Of a stretch of 7,160 nucleotides of DNA, positions 1-4,907 are shown one piece after another; the first letter of the stretch is position 1; each line of letters opens with the position of its first letter. Source of the stretch: Candidatus Gastranaerophilales bacterium (GTDB lineage Bacteria > Cyanobacteriota > Vampirovibrionia > Gastranaerophilales > Gastranaerophilaceae); NCBI GenBank assembly GCA_947589525.1, contig CANQAW010000088.1, positions 1-7,160 on the forward strand, written 5' to 3'. The notes under the pieces were generated by a model. That model was not told where the DNA came from. It did no database searches and saw only the letters and a list, made by a program, of their open reading frames with translations. A program made the translations under genes and the position numbers.

Positions 1-1104
1 AAATGTGTTTTAATAAATAATAATCATATATTTTACGACGAATTAATTTTAGCTCTCGGAGCCCATGTAAATATACCTAAAATAGAGAATGTTTCCGCAA
101 ATAATATTTTTACTTTGCATACAATGCAATCGGGTTTGGATATCAGAAATAAGATGCTTAAGTCAAACAAAGTTTTAATAGTCGGCGGAGGCTATATTGC
201 GATTGAATTGGCAGAAAGCTTTATTGCAAACGGGCTTGAAGTTGTCGTAGTTGAAAAAAACAAATATATTGCTAATGACTTCGATGATGATTTTTCAAAA
301 AAAATATTTGATATTATGGTTTCTAAGTTTCCGTCAAAACTCAAAATATTAACTTCTGATGAGGTTGTTAAATTCAAAGTTGATGAACAAAATAATTTTC
401 AAAGTGTTCTAACTAAGAATGGTGAAACAATTGAAGCTGATTTTTGCGTTTTGTCTACAGGTGCAAGCGCAAATATCGAAATAGCAAAAAATGCGGGAAT
501 AACCATCGGACCAACAGGCGCAATACAAGTTGATAACAGAATGCGAACCAACAAGGAAAACATTTTTGCTTGCGGTGATTGTGCGGAAAAATATTCTTTA
601 ATTACAAAAGAACCCGTTTATATCGGACTTGGAACAATTGCCAACAAAGAAGGCAGAGTTGCCGCTATTAATGCGGTCGGAGACGGAAATTTTGAAGTAT
701 TTGACGGTATTTTAGGTTCTGTTATAACAAGATTTTTTGATTATACTTTTTCCAAAACCGGTATGTCTTACAAAAAAGCATTGTCTTTATCCTCAAGAGT
801 AAATATAGAACCTATTTTTGCAAACGTTACAAAAAAAGATAAAGCCGGTTATATGCCAGATGCGAACGAAGTAACGATTAAATTAATAGCAGATAAACGA
901 AGCGGTGAACTCTTAGGTGCACAAGGCGTCGGAGTAACGGGCAGCTTAGCGCAAAGAATCAACACTATTACTTCTATATTAAAAACAAGAGCAACCGTGG
1001 AACAGCTCCTGCATCTTGATTTACCCTATGCACCGCCATATTCAAGCTCTATTGACCCTATTCTCACCTGTGCTTATAAATTAAAAGAATTAATGAATAA
1101 ATAA
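1..1104 (+). CDS. FAD/NAD(P)-dependent disulfide oxidoreductase, CoA-disulfide reductase/NADH oxidase type (5' truncated by window)
   Basis: The frame is open from base 1, so the gene starts outside the window; the ATG at 115 is internal. 367 codons are visible. Codons 12-21 (YDELILALGA) form the conserved strand that ends the first FAD half. The NAD(P)-binding loop VGGGYIAIELAE follows, with GGG at nt 184-192. The second FAD motif is ENIFACGDCAE, with its Asp at 577-579, followed by the ANKEGRVAA helix. The C-terminal dimerisation domain ends in DLPYAPPYSSSIDPI, typical of CoA-disulfide reductases and NADH oxidases/peroxidases (COG0446). About 75-80 residues are missing compared with the usual 440-450, including the GxGxxG motif and the redox-active cysteine, so the exact substrate (CoA disulfide, O2, peroxide or polysulfide) cannot be assigned. 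The family is cytosolic and transfers electrons from NAD(P)H through FAD to a redox cysteine; in an anaerobe a role in oxygen or thiol stress is plausible. Confidence 0.9.
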   Translation, partial: KCVLINNNHIFYDELILALGAHVNIPKIENVSANNIFTLHTMQSGLDIRNKMLKSNKVLIVGGGYIAIELAESFIANGLEVVVVEKNKYIANDFDDDFSKKIFDIMVSKFPSKLKILTSDEVVKFKVDEQNNFQSVLTKNGETIEADFCVLSTGASANIEIAKNAGITIGPTGAIQVDNRMRTNKENIFACGDCAEKYSLITKEPVYIGLGTIANKEGRVAAINAVGDGNFEVFDGILGSVITRFFDYTFSKTGMSYKKALSLSSRVNIEPIFANVTKKDKAGYMPDANEVTIKLIADKRSGELLGAQGVGVTGSLAQRINTITSILKTRATVEQLLHLDLPYAPPYSSSIDPILTCAYKLKELMNK

Positions 1105-1112
1105 TTTTATAT

Positions 1113-1118
1113 TATAAT
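1113..1118 (+). promoter_or_regulatory. Candidate -10 box for a leaderless kinase transcript
   Basis: A perfect TATAAT ends 6 nt before the A of the kinase start codon at 1125, which would put transcription start on or next to the ATG. No Shine-Dalgarno sequence lies in the 20-bp gap after the previous stop. A weak -35 match (TTAATG, 1090-1095) sits 17 bp upstream. The box lies inside a 12-bp palindrome (1109-1120), and such A/T strings are common by chance here, so this is only a candidate. Read-through from the upstream gene is the alternative. Confidence 0.3.
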
Positions 1119-1124
1119 ATTCTT

Positions 1125-1643
1125 ATGAAAGAAATTATAGTAATATCAGGAAAACAATACAGCGGAAAAGATACTTTGGCTAAAATTCTGCTTGAAAAAT
1201 TGCCCGATTTTAAAAGAGTCGCAATAGGCGACAGTATTAAAATTGAATACGGGAAAAGAAATAATTTAACATTTGAAGAGATAGAAAAAAATAAGCATTT
1301 GCACAGAAACGACCTTATTGAATTGGGAAATTGGGGAAGAAATATTGACAAAAATTACTGGTTATCCAAACTTTCGTCATTAAATAAGATAATCGTTCCG
1401 GATGTTCGGGTTATCGATGAAATAAATTTTTTTAAAATTGAAAATGCTTTTTTGGTTCGTATTGAATCAAGTTTAAAAAACCGCTCAGAGAGAGGTGTTA
1501 TTGTTAATTGCGAGGATAACACCGAAACCAATTTAGATGATTATAATAATTGGAATTATATTGTACATAATAATTCCGATTTGGATTATCTGCATAAAGA
1601 AGCCGATAAACTTTTGAAAAAATTCTTTGAGTTTATCGGCTGA
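1125..1643 (+). CDS. Small P-loop kinase, phosphomevalonate kinase / dNMP kinase-like
   Basis: 172 residues. The Walker A loop is ISGKQYSGKDT (residues 7-17, Lys15), of the GxxxSGKD form used by small-molecule kinases. The rest follows, in order, the layout of human phosphomevalonate kinase (about 192 aa) as I recall it: a GDSIKIEYGKRNNLTFE stretch (35-51; human PLKEQYAQEHGLNFQ), RNDLIELGNWGR (61-72; human RKDMIRWGEE), PDVRV (92-96; human SDTRR), the NRSERG lid (119-124), then an acidic LDDY-type segment (137-140) and HNNSDLDYL (148-156). One of the paired DTRR arginines is Val96 here. The same fold also covers T4-type deoxynucleoside monophosphate kinases, so a nucleotide substrate is an equally fair guess. 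The start has no clear ribosome binding site and lies 20 bp after the upstream stop. The last codons form one side of a strong inverted repeat. P-loop kinase is near certain; the substrate is not. Confidence 0.8.
   Translation: MKEIIVISGKQYSGKDTLAKILLEKLPDFKRVAIGDSIKIEYGKRNNLTFEEIEKNKHLHRNDLIELGNWGRNIDKNYWLSKLSSLNKIIVPDVRVIDEINFFKIENAFLVRIESSLKNRSERGVIVNCEDNTETNLDDYNNWNYIVHNNSDLDYLHKEADKLLKKFFEFIG
1601..1641. terminator. 11-bp perfect inverted repeat at the convergent gene ends (possible terminator)
   Basis: AGCCGATAAAC (1601-1611) is the exact reverse complement of GTTTATCGGCT (1631-1641), separated by 19 nt that can add a T-A pair and a small inner GAA/TTC stem. It covers the last codons of the kinase gene and lies 9 bp past the stop of the minus-strand coiled-coil gene. 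On the minus strand the stem is followed by TTCTTTAT, a weak U-rich tail; on the plus strand there is no T run. It is thus more likely to end the minus-strand transcript, or to act as a 3' stabilising hairpin, than to be a canonical plus-strand terminator. Confidence 0.45.
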
Positions 1644-1650
1644 TTATAGA

Positions 1651-2118
1651 TTATTGAAATTTAATTGCCGAGCTTTTAATATCTGTTGAAATTTGTTCGG
1701 AAACCGATTCAAGTTCTGCCTGCATTGCTTGCATTTGTGCTTCAACGCTTGCTTGTTCGTCTTCTAAATCTGTTTGTCTGTCTTGTGCTTCTTCTTCCAA
1801 TTCGTTAAATATATCGTCATAATATTCATTTATATCCAGTTTTTGTTCTTGATATTCTTGTTGAGCAATATCATAGTCCATTCTCCAATCGCTATATCCG
1901 GGGTCATCCGTGCTAACTCTTGCTTGTTTAACTTCGTTAAATTCTTCCCTGGCGTCTCTTAGTTCTTCATCTTTATCAATTTGATATATGGATTTTTCTG
2001 CCGAAAGTTCTCTTTGTATGCTTCTTATTTCGCGAGATATTTGCAAAAGTCTAAGTTGTTCTTCTGCAATCCCTGCCTTTAAAGTTTGTTTTCTTAATGA
2101 TAATGCAACCCAGCCCAT
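1651..2118 (-). CDS. Acidic coiled-coil protein of unknown function, copy 1
   Basis: I do not recognise a characterised family. The 155 residues contain no signal peptide, no membrane segment and no cysteine. The N-terminus (MGWVALSLRKQTLKAG) is short and basic. Residues about 17-65 form a heptad-rich helix (EEQLRLLQISREIRSIQREL). A probable break follows at STDDPGYSDW (69-78). A second very acidic helical region runs from 82 to about 147, rich in Glu and Gln, and the protein ends in IKFQ. It is a near twin of the protein at 2334-2801, with 142 of 155 residues identical. The start is supported by GAGGT (complement of 2127-2131) 8 nt before ATG, and by identity of both N-termini. The gene converges with the kinase gene, 7 bp between stops. 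Its layout suggests a filament, adaptor or structural helper protein, possibly a lineage-specific family; that is inference only. Confidence 0.85.
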   Translation of the reverse strand: MGWVALSLRKQTLKAGIAEEQLRLLQISREIRSIQRELSAEKSIYQIDKDEELRDAREEFNEVKQARVSTDDPGYSDWRMDYDIAQQEYQEQKLDINEYYDDIFNELEEEAQDRQTDLEDEQASVEAQMQAMQAELESVSEQISTDIKSSAIKFQ

Positions 2119-2146
2119 TTTGTTTTACCTCGCTTTAATTTTTACC

Positions 2147-2163
2147 TTGTAAGTTTCGACCTT
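2147..2163 (-). promoter_or_regulatory. Conserved leader block upstream of coiled-coil copy 1
   Basis: The plus strand reads TTGTAAGTTTCGACCTT; the equivalent position before copy 2 (2831-2845) reads TTGTAATTCGACCTT. The core TTCGACC (minus strand GGTCGAA) lies about 36-43 bp before each start codon in sequence that is otherwise diverged. It falls between the ribosome binding site and the likely promoter, so it may be an untranslated-leader element. Function unknown. Confidence 0.4.
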
Positions 2164-2184
2164 AATTATTTCTTACATATATAT

Positions 2185-2198
2185 AAAGTATATACTTT
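2185..2198. promoter_or_regulatory. 14-bp perfect palindrome in the copy 1 promoter region
   Basis: AAAGTATATACTTT is self-complementary and contains, on the minus strand, a TATACT string that could be the -10 box of copy 1 about 70 bp before its start. No good -35 is found at 16-18 bp. It is not present before copy 2, so it could be a copy-specific operator or chance in an A/T run. Confidence 0.25.
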
Positions 2199-2223
2199 TT
2201 ATTTAATTTCAATAAAATTATTT

Positions 2224-2234
2224 TTTGTTACAAA
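2224..2234. promoter_or_regulatory. Palindromic operator candidate TTTGT-N-ACAAA upstream of copy 1
   Basis: TTTGTTACAAA is a perfect palindrome around one central base. The centre (2229) is 111 bp before the first base of copy 1's start codon, and an extended form occurs at exactly the same distance before copy 2. The minus strand contains TTGTAA, a 4/6 match to a -35 box, so the element may be an operator, a promoter part or both. Confidence 0.45.
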
Positions 2235-2260
2235 TCTTCATATTTAATCAAAATCCTCTA

Positions 2261-2280
2261 TTTATGCTATTTTTATGCTA
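2261..2280. repeat. Two TTTATGCTA direct repeats, 11 bp apart
   Basis: TTTATGCTA occurs at 2261-2269 and again at 2272-2280, one helical turn apart, between the terminator of copy 2 and the promoter region of copy 1. The spacing would suit a regulator binding one face of the helix. No equivalent precedes copy 2. No function can be assigned. Confidence 0.3.
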
Positions 2281-2282
2281 AT

Positions 2283-2311
2283 AAAAAAATCCCTTTTTGA
2301 GGGATTTTTTT
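2283..2311 (-). terminator. Rho-independent terminator of coiled-coil copy 2
   Basis: A 12-bp perfect stem pairs 2283-2294 with 2300-2311 around a 5-nt loop (TTTTG). The core is CCCT/AGGG flanked by seven A and seven T, so it works in either direction. On the minus strand it lies 22 bp after the stop of the gene at 2334-2801 and ends in a run of T. The only nearby transcript it can serve is copy 2, and it separates the two paralogues into independent units. Confidence 0.88.
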
Positions 2312-2333
2312 ATTTTATGTATATACTATTTAA

Positions 2334-2801
2334 TTATTGAAATTTAATTGCCGAGTTTTTAATATCTGTTGAAATTTGTTCGGAAACTGATTCAAGTTCT
2401 GCCTGCATTGCTTGCATTTGTGCTTCAACGCTTGCTTGTTCATCTTCAAGCGCTGTTTGTTTATCTTGCGCTTCTTCTTCCAACTCGGTAAATATATCGT
2501 CATAATATTCGTTTATATCTAATTTTTGTTCTTGATATTCTTGTTGAGCAATATCATATTCGTTTCTCCAGTCGCCATATCCGGGGTCATCCGTGCTTAC
2601 CCTTGCTTCTTTAACTTTGTTAAATTCTTCTCTGGCGTCCCTTAGTTCTTCATCTTTATCAATTTGATATATGGACTTTTCAGTCGAAAGTTCTCTTTGT
2701 ACGCTTCTGACTTCACGAGACAATTGCAAAAGTCTAAGTTGTTCTTCTGCAATCCCTGCCTTTAAAGTTTGTTTTCTTAATGATAGTGCTACCCAGCCCA
2801 T
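2334..2801 (-). CDS. Acidic coiled-coil protein of unknown function, copy 2
   Basis: Paralogue of the gene at 1651-2118, also 155 residues, no recognised family. The 13 substitutions are mostly conservative (I27L, I31V, I34V, R114K) or fall in the hinge and middle helix (S76G, M80N, D81E, D117A). The N-terminal 26 residues and residues 118-148 are unchanged, which marks these ends as the likely interaction surfaces. There is no signal peptide, membrane span or cysteine. AAGGT (complement of 2811-2815) 9 nt before ATG supports the start. It is divergent from ilvC and ends at the terminator at 2283-2311, so it is probably a single-gene transcript. A structural or adaptor role is a guess from the coiled-coil composition alone. 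Confidence 0.85.
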   Translation of the reverse strand: MGWVALSLRKQTLKAGIAEEQLRLLQLSREVRSVQRELSTEKSIYQIDKDEELRDAREEFNKVKEARVSTDDPGYGDWRNEYDIAQQEYQEQKLDINEYYDDIFTELEEEAQDKQTALEDEQASVEAQMQAMQAELESVSEQISTDIKNSAIKFQ

Positions 2802-2830
2802 TTGCTATTGACCTTGTCTGTTTGCGTATT

Positions 2831-2845
2831 TTGTAATTCGACCTT
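2831..2845 (-). promoter_or_regulatory. Conserved leader block upstream of coiled-coil copy 2
   Basis: TTGTAATTCGACCTT on the plus strand matches the block at 2147-2163 before copy 1, with two bases fewer. Its TTCGACC core is within 1 bp of the same distance from the start codon in both copies. Confidence 0.4.
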
Positions 2846-2905
2846 TATTTTCTTTTACGGCAATATGTTGCGCCTACTTTATATTTATAATTTATAAAAT
2901 CGCTA

Positions 2906-2918
2906 TTTTGTTACAAAA
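2906..2918. promoter_or_regulatory. Palindromic operator candidate TTTTGT-N-ACAAAA upstream of copy 2
   Basis: This 13-bp form of the element at 2224-2234 is perfectly symmetrical around base 2912, which is 111 bp before the start codon of copy 2, the same as in copy 1. A TTGTAA on the minus strand followed 16 bp later by TAAATT is a weak promoter candidate. Because the region is shared with ilvC, a bound regulator could affect both directions. Confidence 0.45.
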
Positions 2919-3053
2919 ATTTACAAAATATTGATTTACACCTATCTGTTATTATTATTCCCAAAATTTGAAAATAAATATATAATTTTATTTTGTATAT
3001 GCAATTTTTTAATTATTTTCTTTTACAAGTAAAAAAATTTAACCTTTTAAAAC

Positions 3054-3081
3054 TTGAGAATAAACTATTATTATATAGAAT
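3054..3081 (+). promoter_or_regulatory. Candidate promoter of ilvC
   Basis: TTGAGA (3054-3059, 5/6 to the -35 consensus), a 16-bp spacer and TAGAAT (3076-3081, 5/6 to the -10 consensus). It would start RNA near 3088, leaving a leader of about 11 nt that carries the GGAGG ribosome binding site at 3090-3094. A second pair further upstream (TTGATT 2931-2936, TATTAT 2953-2958) is also possible. Confidence 0.45.
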
Positions 3082-3098
3082 TTTATTTTGGAGGATAT

Positions 3099-4094
3099 AT
3101 GGTTAAAATATATTATGCAGGCGATTGTGACATTAACAGACTAAATAATAAAACCGTTGCAGTTATGGGATACGGTTCTCAAGGTCATGCACACGCACTG
3201 AATTTGAAAGAATCCGGAGTTAATGTTGTAGTCGGTTTGTATGAAGGCTCTAAGTCGGCTCAAAAAGCAAAAGATGCGGGTCTGGAAGTTTTAAGCGTTG
3301 CTGATGCTTCCAAAAAAGCGGATATTATTATGATATTGCTTCCGGATGAATTGCAGGCTAAAGTATACGAAAATGAAATTAAACCGTACTTAACTGCGGG
3401 AAAAACTTTGGCATTTGCGCATGGATTTAATATACACTTTAATTTAATCGTGCCTCCAAAAGATGTTGATGTTATAATGATTGCTCCTAAAGGTCCTGGT
3501 CATACGGTAAGAAGCGAATACGTAGAGGGCAAAGGCGTTCCTTGTTTAATTGCGGTTCAGCAGGATTATTCGGGTAATGCTTTGGCTAACGGTCTTGCTT
3601 ATGCAATGGGTATTGGCGGAGCTCGTGCGGGAGTTATTGAAACAACGTTTAAAGTTGAGACTGAAACCGATTTATTCGGCGAACAAGCAGTTTTGTGCGG
3701 CGGAGTTTGCGCTCTTATGCAAGCAGGTTTTGAAACACTCGTGGAAGCGGGCTATGCTCCCGAAAACGCATATTTTGAATGTATTCATGAAATGAAGCTG
3801 ATTGTCGACTTGATATACCAAGGCGGTTTTAAAGCAATGAGAAATTCAATTTCAAATACGGCGGAATATGGAGATTATGAAACAGGTAAGAGAATTATTA
3901 CTCAGGATACCAAAAATGAAATGAAAAAAGTTTTGTCTGAAATTCAAGACGGAACTTTTGCAAGAAACTGGATTAATGAGTGTAATACAAACCAAATACA
4001 TTTCAAAACGACAAGACAGCTTAAATCTCAACATCCGCTTGAAGCCGTAGGCGAAAAATTGAGAAAAATGTATTCTTGGAGTAAAGAAAACTAA
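3099..4094 (+). CDS. ilvC: Ketol-acid reductoisomerase, class I
   Basis: Second enzyme of valine and isoleucine synthesis: it isomerises and reduces acetolactate or acetohydroxybutyrate to the dihydroxy acid, using NAD(P)H and Mg2+. 331 residues, the normal class I length. The start is the ATG after GGAGG (3090-3094), giving MVKIYYAGDCD, the family's usual N-terminus; the TTG at 3054 would add 15 unrelated residues. The Rossmann loop is GYGSQGH (24-30). Other landmarks are AFAHGFN (105-111) with catalytic His108, APKGPGH (129-135), the metal ligands in TDLFGEQ (Asp191, Glu195) and the knotted domain's Glu227 and Glu231, and SISNTAEYG (250-258). The cofactor loop GLYEGSKS (46-53) has Tyr where many NADPH enzymes have Arg, and resembles cyanobacterial IlvC. 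It is the first gene of a probable operon with the sigma factor 3 bp downstream. No ilvB/ilvN lies beside it. Confidence 0.97.
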   Translation: MVKIYYAGDCDINRLNNKTVAVMGYGSQGHAHALNLKESGVNVVVGLYEGSKSAQKAKDAGLEVLSVADASKKADIIMILLPDELQAKVYENEIKPYLTAGKTLAFAHGFNIHFNLIVPPKDVDVIMIAPKGPGHTVRSEYVEGKGVPCLIAVQQDYSGNALANGLAYAMGIGGARAGVIETTFKVETETDLFGEQAVLCGGVCALMQAGFETLVEAGYAPENAYFECIHEMKLIVDLIYQGGFKAMRNSISNTAEYGDYETGKRIITQDTKNEMKKVLSEIQDGTFARNWINECNTNQIHFKTTRQLKSQHPLEAVGEKLRKMYSWSKEN

Positions 4095-4097
4095 TTA

Positions 4098-4907
4098 ATG
4101 AATATGAATAAAAGCAAAGATGACACCTCTTTATCAATTGAAGAGATAAATGCTTGGCTGGATGAGTACAAAGCTACTACAGATGAAAAGACTAAAAAAC
4201 GACTAAAGGAGCTGGTGGTTCTTGCTTGTATGCCTTTGGTTAAAAAAGTGGCACGCTCTCTTGCCAGACGTTCTACCGACCCTGTTGAGGATATTACTCA
4301 AGTTGCTTCTTTGGGGCTTATTAAGGCTGTCGATTTATATAATCCCGAAATTTCACGAAACTTTAAATCTTACGCAACGTATTTAATTACGGGCGAGATA
4401 AGACACTATCTGCGTGATAAAACTACTATTATAAGAGCTCCCCGCGAAATTAAAGAGCTATCTTTCAGAGTGCATAAATTGACATTAGAGCTAACGGAAA
4501 AGCTTGGCAGAACGCCTACGGATAAAGACTTAGCAATTGCACTTCAGATGCCTCAGGAAAAAATTGAAGAATGTAATAATCTTGAAAGAAGAACAACCAC
4601 AATTTCAATAGATCAAATATTAGGCGGGGATGAAAATTCTGTTTCTTTGGTTGAAAAGATAGAAGACGAATCTCAAAAACAAGCTTTTAACAGTTATGAA
4701 AACAGGATAATTTTGGATGATGCAATAAGACTGCTTGAGCCTATAGAACAACAGCTTATAATTCTAAACTACTATGAAGGACTTAACCAGCGTGAGATTT
4801 CGGAAAAACTTGATATAAGCCAAATGCAGGTATCACGCAAATTAAAAAAAGCTATATCGAAACTTTTTGATATAATCACCAAAAAAGGTTTAAACTCTTA
4901 TGAGTAG
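4098..4907 (+). CDS. Alternative sigma-70 factor, SigB/SigF/SigG type
   Basis: 269 residues directing RNA polymerase to a specific promoter set. Region 2 spans about 40-112: DPVEDITQVASLGLIKAVDL (61-80) contacts core polymerase and the FKSYATYLITGEIRHYLRD segment (89-107) covers the -10 recognition helix. Region 3 follows with IRAPREIKELSFRV (112-125) and a second HTH-like GRTPTDKDLA (137-146). Region 4 ends in the -35 HTH, LNQREISEKLDISQMQVSRK (229-248). There is no region 1.1 and the length is that of group 3 factors such as SigB/SigF of Gram-positives and SigF of cyanobacteria. No anti-sigma or anti-anti-sigma gene is beside it. The start lacks a clear ribosome binding site and follows the ilvC stop by 3 bp, so translational coupling is likely; ATG 4104 is an alternative. 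It overlaps the prepilin peptidase start by 8 bp. Confidence 0.93.
   Translation: MNMNKSKDDTSLSIEEINAWLDEYKATTDEKTKKRLKELVVLACMPLVKKVARSLARRSTDPVEDITQVASLGLIKAVDLYNPEISRNFKSYATYLITGEIRHYLRDKTTIIRAPREIKELSFRVHKLTLELTEKLGRTPTDKDLAIALQMPQEKIEECNNLERRTTTISIDQILGGDENSVSLVEKIEDESQKQAFNSYENRIILDDAIRLLEPIEQQLIILNYYEGLNQREISEKLDISQMQVSRKLKKAISKLFDIITKKGLNSYE

Larger units (their letters stand above)
1651..2801 (-). repeat. Tandem duplication of a 468-bp gene
   Basis: The blocks 1651-2118 and 2334-2801 are the same length without any indel and differ at about 37 positions by my hand count (about 92% identity). Similarity stops right after the stop codons, while upstream only short blocks are shared. 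Differences are uneven: about 2 in the first 80 bp of coding sequence, about 2 in the last 107 bp, and the rest in the middle. The copies lie head to tail with 215 bp between them. Confidence 0.9.
2802..3098. other. Divergent intergenic region between coiled-coil copy 2 and ilvC
   Basis: Very A/T-rich 297 bp with no credible gene. From left to right it holds the copy 2 ribosome binding site, the shared leader block (2831-2845), the palindrome at 2906-2918, three TTACA repeats (2911, 2921, 2936), a perfect but partnerless TATAAT (2981-2986), a small TTTTAC/GTAAAA inverted repeat (3021-3034) and the ilvC promoter candidate. No leader peptide or attenuator hairpin is visible before ilvC. Confidence 0.7.

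Noticed and set aside
1774..1962. 62-codon plus-strand open frame with hydrophobic residues
   Set aside because: It is the antisense reading of Glu/Gln-rich codons of the coiled-coil gene, which naturally gives Phe/Leu/Ser; no start signal.
2218..2241. Tiny minus-strand frame (MKICNKK) after AGAGGA, as a possible leader peptide of copy 1
   Set aside because: Only seven codons, the ribosome site is too far from the ATG, and it has no equivalent before copy 2.
1651..2801. Mobile element as the cause of the duplication
   Set aside because: No transposase, terminal inverted repeats or target-site duplications flank either copy; similarity ends at the stop codons.
2911..2940. Three TTACA repeats as the start of a CRISPR or iteron array
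   Set aside because: Units are 5-8 bp with irregular spacing of 10 and 15 bp, there are no spacers, and no replication or Cas gene is nearby.
2981..2986. Perfect TATAAT as the main ilvC promoter
   Set aside because: No acceptable -35 lies 16-18 bp upstream, and such strings are frequent in this A/T-rich region; kept only as a note in the intergenic entry.
3054..3098. TTG start that would lengthen ilvC by 15 residues
   Set aside because: The added residues are unlike any IlvC N-terminus, the stretch overlaps the best promoter candidate, and the ATG at 3099 has GGAGG just upstream.
3550..3795. 81-codon open frame inside ilvC
   Set aside because: It lies wholly inside a clearly conserved gene, in another frame, with no ribosome site or recognisable product.
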